64,000 nt of DNA from Dasyornis broadbenti (Eukaryota; Chordata; Aves; Passeriformes; Dasyornithidae), in the NCBI GenBank assembly GCA_013397935.1, contig VZRN01005387.1, forward strand, positions 938,434-1,002,433, given 5' to 3'. A program made the position numbers and the translations under genes. The notes beneath the pieces were generated by a model that searched no databases, was not told where the DNA came from, and was given only the letters and a program-made list of their open reading frames with translations. Below, in pieces: positions 12,501 to 26,270 of this stretch (position 1 is its first letter; every line of letters starts with the position of its first letter).

Positions 12501-15500
12501 CAGCCTTAAATTACAAGCTGATACAAGTTTCAGAAAAGAGTCATGGCCATATCCTGTTTCTATTCCCGAGGCAAGGGTTCTGTTAGAACATTTAACTTGC
12601 ATATTGGAACAGAGGAGCAAAGACTGTCAGAGCTCTGTAGCTGATCTTCTAGCATGTCAATTTGAAGAACAGATGTAAGAAAATAGGAAAAGGCCAAAAA
12701 GCAACTGTTAAATGGCATAAGTTTAAAAAAAAATCTGATGGACCTGGATAAAACTGGCAGCCTTTGCCCCTTAGGCTTGTTCCTCCAGACCAACCTGACG
12801 GAATTAGTGAGGAAAAGTTACAAAGAAGAGATGTGCTAATAGGCATGGCCCCACAAGAATTATGATCAATTAAATCCAGCAGGTAATTCACCCGGTTTCA
12901 TGTTATCATACAAATCCCAAGTGTGAAGGATTTCCCTGGGACATTAACTTGGGTTCACAAACTTTTCAAGAGGCTGGAGGATCCATTGCAATGGATTGTT
13001 GCTTCAGCCCTGTGGAATGAACTGGCTTTGTGTAATTCTTCCTTTCGAACATGTCCTTACAGACTGGGCATTCCTTCTGCTGTTTGCATCTTTGCTGCTG
13101 CCAGAGTCATAAAAAGCAAGAGTTGGTAACGTGGAAGAGAAAGGCAGCTTTGGTACATTTGTTTTCATCAGTTTTTTCTCTTGGTTGCTATGCTAGTGTG
13201 TAAGCATAACCGATCAGATTTTGACAGGAAGCAATCTCTTGGAAAGAGAAGCTTAAAATTCAGTTATAGTTAAAGTCTAGCTTGCTGTCAGAACCCCTGA
13301 AGTTTACATCGGTCTTAAAAACTACTTGGAAAAACACATGATGGAGAAACCATGCCATGTGTCTATTCTCATCAAACATTAGAGATAAGGCAGGAAGAAA
13401 GAAGACTTTGCTGCAAAGCTCCACACAGTAAAAGAGCATCTAGAACAATATACAAGTCTTTTGTTCTTTATGTAGCTAGTGCAAACCCAAAACTATTCTG
13501 TGTTCTAGGAAAAACCCAGACTGGCACTGTGATGTGGTCAGAAAGGGTTCAGTCCAATCAAATGAGAAGGCAGAGGTTTGCTCAACCGCTGAAACTGTCA
13601 CGTTGTGGCAAATTCTTCATATGTCTAAGGAATCACTGCTCTGTTCATCTTCATCACTGCACACATTGCAGGCCTTTTCACTGGACACAAGGCCCCCATC
13701 ACTTATTCTTGCTGCTGTTGCAATTCTATCTCAAAAGCCTCACACAAACAGGAATACAGGGAGTTTGTCTCAGGCTTACAGTGCAGCTAAGGCTTGCTTT
13801 AATCTGTGTCCCATCACAGCAGGCTCCAAGGGACCATTCAAGGGCTGATGGGCTGAACGAGTGGGCTGCAGACTTCTCCATGCCCTTCCTCATCTCTGAT
13901 CACTAGCTGAGCTGCAAACTCCAAAAGTATTCCCAGAACGTGGCGGTGACTTTGACAAACTGGCTCAAATCCTAAGGGGGCAGTTCAGATCTGACTGGGT
14001 TGTTACTAATTTACTAAGTAACAGAGAATGTGTCAAAATTGGTGGGTGCTGAAGCACGGCTCCCTGTCCTGCTGTTACTTGTTAACACTCCCCCTGGCAG
14101 AGTGAAACTGCAACAAGAGCCACTGGCCAAGCCCCAGGCCAGCATTTGCCCTGTCCCCACTGGCCTGCTGAGTATTTGTGTCATGCACTAGGCATTAGCC
14201 AGAAATATTTTTAAAAGGAGAGTTATATTACTTACATATAAAACAACAACTCACATTTTTCTCTAGCTGCTAGTAATTTTGATTAGGGAAAATAGCTGAC
14301 CCTCTTACTGCTCGCATAATTAAAGAATCACACTGTTCTTCCTGTGGTTTTTCTTGCTTATGATTTTCCATGGAAATCCATTAAGTGTTACATTATTAAC
14401 AGGGACCTAAAACACCAAATTTAATCAACACTACTTCTCACGTATCAACATTTGTGTTCAGAAAAATGTGTATTAAATAGTGATTTTAGTGAATTATCTG
14501 ACCTTTTCCTCTCAAGTCTGCACCTCTTAATTGCAACTTTCCTTCTTTTGGTATAAAATATTGGCAAGGTGAAACCCTGCCATGGCACTGGCAAATTTCC
14601 TCAAACGGCTCATGGAACTGGCCTGTCTATTGCACAAACCATGACTGTAAATGTGTTTGGATTACCTATATATTTTGTATTCATGAGGTTTACAGCCAGA
14701 AAATTGCTTTGATTTTTTGTAAGTCTCAGAGCAGAAGGCAAATAAAAAATATAATATATTTACTACCACACACAGCTCTTTAAACTCCTGCTACTTTCCC
14801 CTGATAATTCCTTTTCCATCAATCTTCCTGCCCTTGCATATCTCCCTGACATTTTCTGCCATGGCAGCAAAGGACATCTTCTGGTTGACATAATTTAAAA
14901 TTAATTCTACTAAAGAACATTTTCTTTCTTCTCTTATACTTAAAAGCAGCTGGACTTCATTCCTGGGTCTGAGAGAAACACGCAACATGAATAAATCATC
15001 TTCATATTCAACACATCATTATTTTGTGGCACAATGGGTAGGTGTGTCTAACTGGAACATCCCCCAAGCGCCCATCCCATTCTGAAGTAATTAGAGAAGA
15101 TATATAAGGTCTGTAGCATTGTGGTTTGCTCCTGGAGTTTGAGCATAACTGAACTCTTCAGAAGCAATTCCAGTCCTACCAATGGATCTGAACAGTCTTC
15201 AAGAGTATAAACAACCACTGGTATCTTCAGCATGCATAAATGCTCTATGTCTCCTCTGAAAATTATCTGAGGGGCAGATATAAAATGCAAACTCCAGTCT
15301 CACTGGCTTGTGCTTTACTCACTGCACCTTAGATCTGTGTTATACCCTGTCCTCATCTGCCCTCTGCATCCCCAGCCTATGGCGACACTTCTCTTCAGGC
15401 ATCTCATCAGCAAAATAGCAAAATCTCATTGAAGGTTTTGAAAGTTTTCCTTCTTACACTATGATTAAGTGTCTCTCATCTCATTTCCAGGTAGGTCAGT

Positions 15501-17650
15501 TTTGGCTGGACAAAGGTTTTTCAAACATAAAGTCCACCACAGGAGCCTGTAACACTATTTTTCTTCCTAAAAAACCCTGCACAGACAGTTTCATCTAGGG
15601 GAAGATTCATTTACTTTGATTAAGAGTATTGAAATTCCCCTTTTTTTTTCTCCTTCATTTTGTGTCTTCATACCATATTCTAGCTCTAAATACCCGACCT
15701 GAATTTCAGTGGGATGCTGGCATGACTCTGGGGCTCCCTGAGGAACAAGGGGTTATTTCAACCCTGGCCCATCACTACTTCTGGAATACTAATGTATTTT
15801 GCTGCGTCTGTTCCAGTCCATTTGATAATTATATCCACGTTATGAGGTGAAAAATGCAGGACATAATGCAGAGTACAGCTGGCACATTTGCACTTAAGGA
15901 AATATCATTTATACTAGCGTCAAACTCACACCCTGCTGGAATTTTGGCAGCTTTTCCTTCATGAAAAGACTTTCATTGCCTTTTGCTATTGGTTCATTTT
16001 GTCTCTCCATGACACATGTGACTAAAGAAATCATGTTTTGATAAATTGTCCTTCCTCCTCTAAACAGTTTCAAGGAGTCTGCATCTAGAAAGAGTCCACA
16101 AAGGTCTGCTACTCTTGCAGCTCCATGAAGTAGACTCAGAGGACGTGCCTGGAGGGCAGCAGGTCCATGCTGTCAGCACTGCCACGTGTCCCGCTGTGGG
16201 GTGCAAACAACAGCCAGGAATTCCCCACAAACTGTCACAGCTTTGGTATTCTGAACAGACATAGCCAGAGAAGATTCTGAGAAATAGCCTCAAGGGATAA
16301 CCAAAAATGCTGAGTTTTGAAAGTTAAGGGAGAAAGAAAATAGTGGGGATCAAGGGTAGGAGAAGGCATTGGAAGAACAACATAATCTGGAACTCGACCA
16401 TTAAAAAAAAAAAATTGTTTAAAGCAGTCAGGTGCAAATTCAGTGAAATGAGACTGAAAAAATCCTGTTCAGTGAAGATTCAGAAGGAGCAGAAGGCTGG
16501 GCTGTAAGAAGCATTCTCAGAAATGTGGAAGCAAAAGCATGGGAAGACCTGAGAAAAACTTGAAAATTTGTTCCTAGTCTGAAGTAATTTCTTTCAGTGA
16601 GGTACGTGGTGCCATTGAATGCTGACAGGAAGGACATAATCAAAGCTTTTCTTTAAGAATATCTCCCTTTTTTACTACAGCTTCCTTGCAGTGGAAGCAT
16701 TTGAACAAGACAAACCAACATGCACTTCCCAGCGGAGCAAATGAGCTCACAGTGCCGCGTGCACTGCAAGGCTGCTGTGTGTACCCGAGCTCCCCAGCCC
16801 GAGGCTCACTCGGGCATCCCCCTGCTGCACTGCAGCCAGTTTGCTGCTGCAGCATTAGGATAACCCAAGTCTGAGAAATATGAGCCTTTAGAGGTACCCG
16901 TACACTTTCAAACTCAAAAGGCTTGTCATCTTCCCACTAACCTGTTGTACAGGCTAGTTACTTCAAAGAAGCAATCTGGGGGAGCTGAAAAAGCTGTTTG
17001 TTGTCATAGAAACAGCAGGACTTAGTGCTACTCTTCAGGCTGATATGTGAGGGTATTATTGTTTGGCCATTTTCCAGGTAACCAGATTGAGAAACGCTAA
17101 AAAGGTGTTTTAAAAAGCTCCTGAAATTTTGCCAAATAATCAGATCTACAGTTCACACAAACACATTCAAATATTTACTAATCGCTGTGGAAAAATCTGA
17201 AAATTCCTGGGTATGGGAAACACTGTTGAAAAAAATATGTTCTTGACCCCAGAAAACAAGCAACGGACATCTTGTAAGGCTGCAGGAAATGTCTGAAAAT
17301 CTGACATCTGTTATGAAGAAACAATTAAAACTACAGCCATTGTCTTCAGTTCCCTCTACTAAGCTGAGGCTAATATTTTTAAAGCCTACAGTTAGAGCAG
17401 TAATTTAGGTTAATCCTGTAAAAGCAAATATCCTGAGGGTTCACCAGCTGCCAGAGAGCACCTCTCACTGACCCCACTGACAGGGCAGGTAAGGCATTTG
17501 TGACTTTTCCTTTACTGTCTGTTCTTTGCTGCAGGAGAATAACAATGCAAGTAAATCCCTGAACTGGGAGTGACCAAACCTCCTGGCACTGCAGGTGAAC
17601 AGCGGTGCTCCCCTGGCAGCTCCGGAGGAAGGCAGGTTTACACCCAAATT
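9506..17650. other. Intergenic AT-rich DNA
   Basis: Nothing gene-like was recognised. The longest open frame (13352-13906, 184 codons, plus) overlaps a second open frame in another phase, shows no domain, and has the Cys/His/Ser-rich composition of random translation. No CR1 or LTR sequence was recognised in this stretch. Confidence 0.6.
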
Positions 17651-17860
17651 ACAGAATCACAGAAGCATTTAGGTTGGAAAAGACCTCTAAGGTAATCGAG
17701 TCCAACCCTTGACCGATCACCACCTTGTGAGCTAAACCATAGCCCCAAGTGCCACATCCAGTGGTTTCTTGAATACCTCCGGGGAAGGTGACATCACCAG
17801 CTCCCAGGGCTCCTTGTTCCAGTGATGAATCACCCTTTCTATGAAGAAATTCTACCTGAT
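17651..17860 (-). mobile_element. CR1 LINE 3'-end fragment, 5'-truncated
   Basis: Read on the plus strand this is the reverse complement of a CR1 3' end: ACAGAATCACAGAAGCATTT at the tail, then the typical GGTTGGAAAAGACCTCTAAG, a stretch like GAGTCCAACCCTTGACC, a block resembling AAATACCTCCAGGGATGGTGA with substitutions, and CACCCTTTCTATGAAGAAATT. CR1 copies in birds are normally cut at the 5' end, which here is at the high-coordinate side near 17860, where the match fades. It codes for nothing intact. The divergence from the remembered consensus suggests an old insertion. Confidence 0.85.
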
Positions 17861-20800
17861 TCACAGGCCACAGAAATGAAAGGCATGTGTCTTCGAGAAG
17901 ATCATTTACTTTAGACAAAAGGAGTCCTTTTACCAGAACATCTTTTTTTTTGCTTTTCTTATAATTTTTCTTAAAATGTCTTTATCCTCCACTTGCAGAA
18001 CAGTAGTTCTTGATTATGACAGAATGTAAAGATAAATCTAAGGGTGTTGTTAGCTCATAGAAAATGTGGAATTTTTAACTATTCAGCTTGGCAAATGAGT
18101 GCATATGACTAGGATAGGTAATACAAATATTTAGCTGTATGCTGGGCACCTACATACAGATGTATGGGAGGAGATTTAAAAAGCAGTTTAGATTATAAAG
18201 GTCTTAATCCATCTGCATAGAAACTTCCCATTCTTATCTCAACAGTCAAATTTTCTCTTCATCTGCTCCAAATAGTTAAAAACCTTGTCCCATTTAGTGC
18301 AGAAATCACCACCCCATTGCTGTAAGCCATACAAAATGATCCAAATGGCCTTACATGTCCTGTGTGGAGAAAAAAATAGCCCTGTGACTTGCAAACAGCC
18401 TGTCTCTGTCAGGCAGGTATGACATCATCTGACATCTCTGACTTAACATCCAGCTGGTCTATTGCCCCATAAAAATATTCTCCATTTTTCTTACTGATGC
18501 AATCTTCTTCTATTATAGAATACATCTTAATCTTCTCCTATTTCCAGAGAAACAGAATGCCTTAGGAATTGCAAATGTGCAATTACTAAACTTTCAGCTC
18601 TCTCAGGCTGTGAAACCGGACTGATAAGACACTAAATTGAGCTGTGAAAAAAGTAAAGGAAAATGGCTGGAGGAGCAGTTTGGGTGGGAGTGCTTTTCTT
18701 AGGTTTGATGTCTAATTTTTTGTTGGACAACAGCCTATGGCTGCAGCCAGCCAAACAGCTTCCTCCTCTGCCAGATCCAGCAGAGGTTCAGTCCCTTCAT
18801 ATTCATCTCAGCTGGCAGCTACAGGAGCAAGGTAATGTGATGCAGGAGGGCCTTTGGGAAAAGACAAGCACGTGAAAGACCAAATTGTCAGTAAAGGGCT
18901 ACTAATTTACACCGTAAACAGAAACAGCGCTGCAAGGTAAATGAAAAAAGAAAACCTACTGTTTTCTAGGTACTCCTTACTTCATTGGCTATTCAGACTC
19001 TTGCCACTTGTTAGAGCTCAACAAAAGAGAGGAACTGAGAAGCCTGTGGGGATTCTATTTCTGACCTTACCATAAAACACAGAGACTTTTAGCCTACACT
19101 CCTCTCAACAGCAATCCTGTGTGACCATCAGCTGCGGAAAATCCAGCCCAAGCGCTTTTCCTTTCCCTCCATATGCTGAGTAAAAATATGCAACTTTTCA
19201 AAGGCAAAGAGAGTGTGATTAGATACGCCACTTTTTTCCAAGAGAGGAGGGGTCATGACGTTCAAAGCCCATGAGTTTGGGTTATATGCTTGATCATCAA
19301 AATAATCCACTTGTTGCCAAAGCCTGGGATTATGTAAGCAGGGGACTGTTCTGCTGCATCTGTAGTTATTCACACAGACTGCAGCTCTTCACTGGGGTGC
19401 CGCTACAACAGAGGTGTGTGTCACTGTGATTTGTAGACATTCTGGTGCTATAAATTTTTATAAATATAAATCATCGTGCAGACAAACCCAGCAAAGTCCA
19501 GTTGGTTTTGGAATTATCCCTCATTTACCAATATTTACAACAACGGCTCTTGACTGACATGATACACCTTTGCTTTACAGACAGTCACAGAAGTGTTTTA
19601 CTTTGACGAAATATAGTTTGATCTGGAGTCCATGGGCATCACTAGGAGATGTGGAATGCAGTGAAAATACAACTATAGTGCATAGAAACATTAAAGAGCT
19701 GTAAGTAAAGCATCTTTTTCTTGTGATACACTTAGTTAGTGAAAACCTATCAGAAAATTCAGGTCTATCTCAAATACACAAAATAATCTCCTGGGCATTC
19801 TGATACTGATTTAGGTCCCGGAAATTATAGGACATGTTCCCTGCAGGACATATGAAGCAAACTACCATGACACAGTAAAAATCATAGTGCTCCGTTGTAT
19901 GTATTTGTGCCTCACATGAATATGAGAAAATAGCAAATTTGTTCATATGAACACTACTTCAGAATATTTTCTCCAAGCTAAAAGCAAATTCTTGACAATT
20001 GCATGACAGGAAAATGAAGGTGGTCTGTGTACAAGAGACATGGGGACAGACTGAGACATAAGCACCAAGTATCACTGGGCTGAAGTGAACCTCTCAAATT
20101 TCTCTGCATGACAATAGCAGGCTTGTGAAATTCCTGCAGCTACAATTTTTCCTTCTGTCGTGTCCTTTCCCTGGCTGGAGAATCAGTTTTCTGCAGGAAG
20201 CAAACTAATTTCGTATCAAGAGTAACATCCTTCCACTCCCCCAGAAGGCACAGATTCTGTGTTGGAAGATACCAGGGCCTGTTAGCAGGTCGTTCTGGTG
20301 AGATATCGAAAAGGCAGGTCAGGTAAGTTGCTTATAACTCACCAAACTGAAATCCGCAGATCCAGAGATTACTCAGATTGTGCTTCAGGAAAGAAGTAAT
20401 GGGTGTCCAAGGGAGAAGCATATGCTGTGCCTGGGTCATGGGATGAGTGCTGCAGTACCAGCTGGAAGAAATCTGGCAAGAAATTTGAGGATAATCAGAA
20501 TCCACAGCTAAGGAAAAATAAAGAGCAGACTTAGCACAATAGAGAGCACTGAGAGCAGATATAATTTCCCCATCCTTATGTATCATTTATATAATGGTAG
20601 AAAATTACATTACTAACCAAAGAGGGGAAAACTGGAAAGAAAACAGCTGATGTCAGGGGATTAATGTTAAAAAAAGGTTAGAAAAAGAATTATGCTAAAG
20701 CATCAACTGAAAAGCTGATGTTGCAGATTTTTGCTCATTTGTCCTTACTTTTTATGTGAAAAGCTGTTTTGATTTTATTTCTTCTTCTTTTTACAGACTC

Positions 20801-23800
20801 CTAATCCATTGCTGCAATGTATAAAACTTGGTGTTCCTGTTTTTACAGTGGAACTTTCCTTTGTAAATATTAGAGAGGTTGGAAAAGCCGTGTTTATCTG
20901 CCCTCTGCTGGAAACACAGCATTGTCAGCACTGGCAAAAAATGGTTCCCTCTCCACACACAGATCAGCTTCATCATGGATTCAGCAGTTACACACCCCAC
21001 GGGTTGGATTTTATTTAATGTACCTAACCAAAATAAACTTTCTCTTACTTGTTCAGTAATGATTTCACTCTTCTATATAAATGCCGGGATCCAAAACCTG
21101 GAGTAAATAAACAGCGTCTCTGTGGAAATCAAGGAAATTATCCTTTACAAAACTGTTTAAGTGAAAGCTGAATTACGCTGTTAGAAATGGGACTGGTAAA
21201 ATTTGCCTTGCCACATTCACAGGTAGAGGCACTGTGTATAGCAGCCACCCCTAGGACACCGAGGAAGCAGATGAACTCCCAAAACACTGAACACGTCCAG
21301 CCCCACTACTACACTTACCCTTCCTCTGAAGTCATTCCTCCCCGTAATCAACATCATCAGAAAATGTTACTTTTCCTTAAGAATTTGCTTCTATTCCTTG
21401 ACTCCAATCCATGGCTTACCTTTTGGGGGTTTTTTCGAGGGAAGACTCACACAGGGATTCAAGGATCTGACAGAAACATATTTTTCTAGCAGTTTTGCAA
21501 TAACTTAATAGTTAAAATAATAGCAGTCATAAGAGAGAAGATTTTCTTGCAGTCTTGAAGTGCTACTACTTTTTTTAACCCCGGTCCAGCTGCGCTATCT
21601 GTTAGACCAGCATCTTAACTCAGAATTCTAGCTAGCACAGGAAAAAGCATGATTAGTTAAAGCTGACAGAAACAACCCACTAATTAACATGCAGATTTGT
21701 ACTCTAAAAATCACACTGCTTCTTTTGCCTGCTCTGCATTTAGCTCATCTCCTCCTATAAGCTGATTCAGACAAGGCAAACCTCAAAGAGCCCAGATGTT
21801 TTTCCAAAAACAACCTTTAGGATTATAAGGCATAGAGGCAGCATTGCTCTTTGTGCTGCACTCTGTAAGCATTTGACATTAATTCAGTTAGTCCACGTGT
21901 GGTAGCAGGTCTTCAGCATTCAGGTGGTGTAGGTTATCATCATGAAAAATGGAAAAATACTGCACTGGCCATCCTGCAGCACTTCTGGGCTTGGCTTCAC
22001 CTAGAGAAAGATTTCACCCTTCGTGCTTTTTTTCTTACTAAATGAAAATTACATCATATTCAAAACTAACACAACTGTCTCCTGGTTTTATTTCTCTACA
22101 TTATGCTTTGATCTTGCTATTGTTATATCTATAAAAGAACTTTTTTTATACTTTGCTTTCCTCAAAGTAACATTTCACATACACACCCCCCATGGAGGCT
22201 GTGACTGAACTGCATCCTATGGACTTCACTTTCGTAACAAAATTTGCACTGCAGAAACCTAGGCTGGTAAAGACATTTAAATAAAACATTAGCCCGTCCC
22301 CTTCTACCTTTCAGGCCGTTATTGTAAATTAATTTTTAATCAGTTCCTGCCCCAGATGCAACCCCCCTTTAAACATACAATTATCACATACTGTTAAAAG
22401 CATTTCTAAAAGGGCAATTTAAACACGGTGCCAAAGCTGCTCCTTTAGCAGCCCTCTAATTCACATTTATCTCTGGTATCAGCTTCAACCATGATGCTCT
22501 TCCTTTTTACAAGCTGCTAGATGGGTATTCAAACTGTGCTTCAGATCACACAATCCATTTCTGCCTTCTGAGCTTGCTGAAAGGGATTCTGTTTTAAACA
22601 GGAGGCTTTCAGAGCTCTGAAGAGCAATTGGGAATCCATCCACCATATGTATTTTCGAAAGTTTCTCTGAAGAGTTTATGTGTATTAAAATATGCAAGTA
22701 TTTTTAAAAGCTAGCTATCTACACTGCTGCAAAGTTTGGTCCTGTACAGTATGAGTGAAGCTCTCTCTTACATAAAAGGAAAGGAAGAGGTCAATGATTC
22801 ATAATATATAAATTAAAAATTACAAAAGACACAGCCAAGCACTGCTTAGCAACTGCCTTTCCTTTCTAAACTCTCCTCTTGCTTCTTATTGCCAGATTTT
22901 AGGCATTTTGCCTTCATGTACCACTGAGCTGTCTGCATCAGACCAAGGGTTTGAGTTTTGGATTTTTATTGGGCTTTTTGGGGGGGGAAACGGGAAGAAG
23001 AAAAAAAAACAAAGAAAAGAAAACAAAAGAACAAGGGATCTCAAAATCACCTGCTTCTTATCGCTGCAAAATTATCTCTTTCACTGGGAAGTTCTAAAAT
23101 ATCTATCTACCTTTGAAATGGTCCAGCTGAGAAGTATGGTTTTGTTGGACTTTGTCTCCATCAAAACCTGACAAAGGAAGTTTCCAGTATTTTCACCAAT
23201 GCTAATTTATTAAAAATGTAATGGGCTTTAGCGGTTGCATTTTCTGAGGAGTCTCTCCCACAATGCACATTCCAGCACATCATGCCAGGCATGGAAGCCA
23301 TAAAAACACCAGCTACAGACAAAGCTGCAACACCCAGGATGGGACATCCCAGGAGTCACTTGTCAAAGGCAAGGCTCCCCTGGGGTGCAAGGGGTACTCA
23401 GATCTTTGTCATTATATTCTCTACCAGACCAACTTCCACTGTAAAGTTTGAAATTCTTGCCATAAAAATGACCACTAATAAAATCAAACATTTCAGGTTA
23501 ACAACTGAAAGATGTCTGAAAATATGATACAATGAAATATGAAACAACAGAAACATACATAAAATAGATTTCAAAGCAGAGAATTTGGAGTCTAGTGCGG
23601 GTTTATTCATTAGAACAAAGATGTGAAATGCTTTCTAAGACTGTTTATTATAGTAGTACACTTCTAAGCTATTGCCAAGAATGTCTGGGCCAATGAAATT
23701 ACATAAACACATGGCAACAGGTATCTAACCTCTGACATGATTGTTTTTGAACCAAGGTGAGCATATGAGGTTTAGAGGCTGATTGTGTCCAGGAAGGGAA

Positions 23801-25581
23801 GGAAGGAAAATGTTACGTAATCGTGACTGAGGCAGAAGTTGCACCCTTTCAGTTCGTGATCAGCTGACAAAAACTGATGGCACAGCACAGAACCAGCATC
23901 ATTAATCCCAGCCAGTTCCTTACCTCCAGTGTATGCCCTGTACTTTAACTGCCACTGCTGTTCTAAAAGGAAAACGAAATAAGCCCCAGAGGGATATGGA
24001 TGTCTGTAATGGCTTATAGAGCTCCAGTTGACACAAGCTCTGCGCAGGATATTTCTGGAGACTTAGCATCTTACGGGCAAAACCGTAGATGTTATGGATG
24101 GATGATATCTGCTAAGCCATCTGTTCTGTTTCATTGCCAAGGCAAAACTCTTCCTACTGCATATTTATTTGACTTTTACAGTAGTTTTAAATACTCTGGT
24201 GAATGGAGCTTCCCCTATTCCCCTGGGGAGGCTGGACTCACTACAGAATACATTTCCCTGGCAGGATTTTTTTCTGGTGTTCAGCCTAGATTTCCCCTTT
24301 TTAATTGAGTCCCATGACTTTCAGTGACCCTCGCGCATGTGCCAGTCTCCATGTTTCAGCACACAGGGAAGAGAAGCTGTGCACAACAAGGACTGATACA
24401 GAAAAAGGTTTTTAAAGAGTAAAGAGTGCATACACAGAGGGTCTCAGACAAAACAGCATCGACTTTCCTCCCAGAGAACGTCAGGACAGTGGAATCTCAG
24501 ATTTCTCAGGTATGGGCTATAATTACTGCAGTGTTATTCAACATTTCTAGTAGGAGGAGACAGACAACAGTTTCAGGACACCAGCTCCCCTTCATCCATA
24601 TGAAAGCAACAGCAACTTATTTCTAGGCCAGAAGCTCTGCGGAGGCACAGCAGGCAACCAGCCCCCAGCCCTCCTGTTAGTGCAGGATGGAACAGGAGAG
24701 GCTACGGAGGCGGAGGAGAGCTGGATGCATTCTCCCAGCCACCAGTCAGCCTTGTCTCACCACAGGCTAACAACTGACCCAGTGTCACACTCCCCACAGG
24801 GTGCTCAGACAGGTTTACAATCACACCACAGGTCCAGCATTATTGCCAGTCTGTCTGAAACTCTCCAGGTCGCATTTTAGAGCACCCCTTTTCATTTCAA
24901 TTGTTACATGTCAATAAACCTCAAATCTGGACTGCTGCTAGAAGGATTTTCTACTGCTGTATAACTGCACTGACTACATTTTGTTGTCCTCAGAACTGAT
25001 TAAGATCTGACATCTTTAATGCTTTCCCTCATTGTTTGCCTTTAGCATCTTTCCCTATGCATAGGTCATCCTCAAATCTAAAAGACTTTGTTCTGTGACA
25101 AGGTTAACAACAAGGGGTTTTTCACTTAATCAGCCTCCTACATCCTTACTAATTGGTAGATTAGATAATTGAAGTTAATCATTACAAGATTCAATGTTTG
25201 GTTTTGCCCTGGTTTTAATGAGTAGCAGAACACTTCTATGTATTTAAATCTCATTGAATTTGTATACCTGAGAAACATTTAAAACCAACTTGTTGATAAT
25301 TGATAACTTTTCTACATAGCCTAAAGTTGGGCATTTTTATGCTTTATTTTGTTTTGTTTTCTCCTAGCACATGAAGCTGACAAATGTAATTTCAGATAAT
25401 TTCATTGCAAACTGCCACTTTCACTATTTCTCACGGTTTCCAGTGGGAACATTACTTGTTTTCAAGGAAGACAGTTGCCTGTAGCAATACTGAGAATTAT
25501 CATTAACAGAGGCATAAAGTTGATACATGTATTTTTAACAGTTTTGTACTGCATCTAGATACCATATACAGAGTCTACATT
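17861..25581. other. Intergenic AT-rich DNA
   Basis: No gene recognised. It contains a perfect 14-bp palindrome at 22608-22621 (TTCAGAGCTCTGAA) and a purine-rich run near 22980-23030 (G8 followed by A-rich sequence). Open frames of up to 102 codons have no domain or splice context. Confidence 0.6.
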
Positions 25582-25603
25582 AAAAAAAAAAAAAAAAAAA
25601 AAA
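25582..25603 (+). repeat. Poly(A) run of 22 bases
   Basis: An uninterrupted run of 22 A. No retrocopy or SINE body is recognisable immediately 5' of it, and no AATAAA lies just before it, so I cannot assign it to a retroposition event. Confidence 0.8.
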
Positions 25604-25959
25604 TCACAGGAATCTGGGGTAGTTACTGTCTCCAATGAGATTCCATAAGATTCAGTGACATGTTCTGGCTGATCTAGAAATAATTTGCAGTCACAGCCCC
25701 ACCAGTCATTTATAAAAACTGTCGTCTCAACCTTTCTATTGCCTTTACAAACAGAAATCTGGTAACAGCATCCTCTTTTCTGTTCCCATCTCCATCTTTT
25801 CTGACTAAATCAGAATAGTCAGAACAACAGAAATTTAAATACCATTGAGTCTATAAACAACGATATTTTCTAACCTACTTTAGATTATTTTAAATCTTTT
25901 CCCTGCATATATTTGATTTTGTATCACTCTGCTGTCTTTTCCAAAATATCGCACGGGAC

Positions 25960-26270
25960 CACCTCGTTGAGCTGCGTAGTTCCCTGCCTGCAGCAGGGGT
26001 ATCCCTGGATTTCAGGCACCAGGAGGAGGAGTGCCCGTTCCGCGGCGGGGCACGGCCGCAGCTCCCGGCGCCGCCGCCAGGTGTCGGTCACGCCGCGCCC
26101 GGGCAGCGATGGGAGGCACCGAGATCCATGCCGATCCATGCCGATCCATCCCGCCCGCTCTGCGGGGCTGGGAGCCGGCGGGGGACGCCGGGAAATATCC
26201 CGGAACACTTCCACTCTCGATTCCCGCAGCGCGGCTGAAAGCCAAAGCTCAGAGTCACGGCGAGGGTTTG
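25960..26270. promoter_or_regulatory. Small CpG-rich island without a recognised gene
   Basis: In an AT-rich desert this roughly 300-bp block is GC-rich and dense in CG dinucleotides (for example around 26040-26110 and 26150-26220). It contains a 10-bp tandem repeat at 26123-26152. Directly after it (26320-26370) comes AT-rich sequence with TAATTA-type homeodomain-like sites. It could be the promoter of an unannotated non-coding RNA or a CpG-rich enhancer. Open frames of 100-124 codons on both strands are a by-product of the composition. Confidence 0.5.
26123..26152. repeat. Three tandem 10-mers in the CpG island
   Basis: GATCCATGCC is repeated twice exactly and a third time as GATCCATCCC. 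Confidence 0.85.

Noticed and set aside
13352..13906. Plus-strand open frame of 184 codons with a second frame overlapping it
   Set aside because: No family resemblance; two phases are open together, which points to base composition rather than selection.
21586..21597. Minus-strand TAGCGCAGCTGG, a perfect match to a tRNA A-box
   Set aside because: No B-box, no anticodon stem and no pairing D or acceptor stems follow; the downstream bases are an A tract. At most a decayed fragment, more likely chance.
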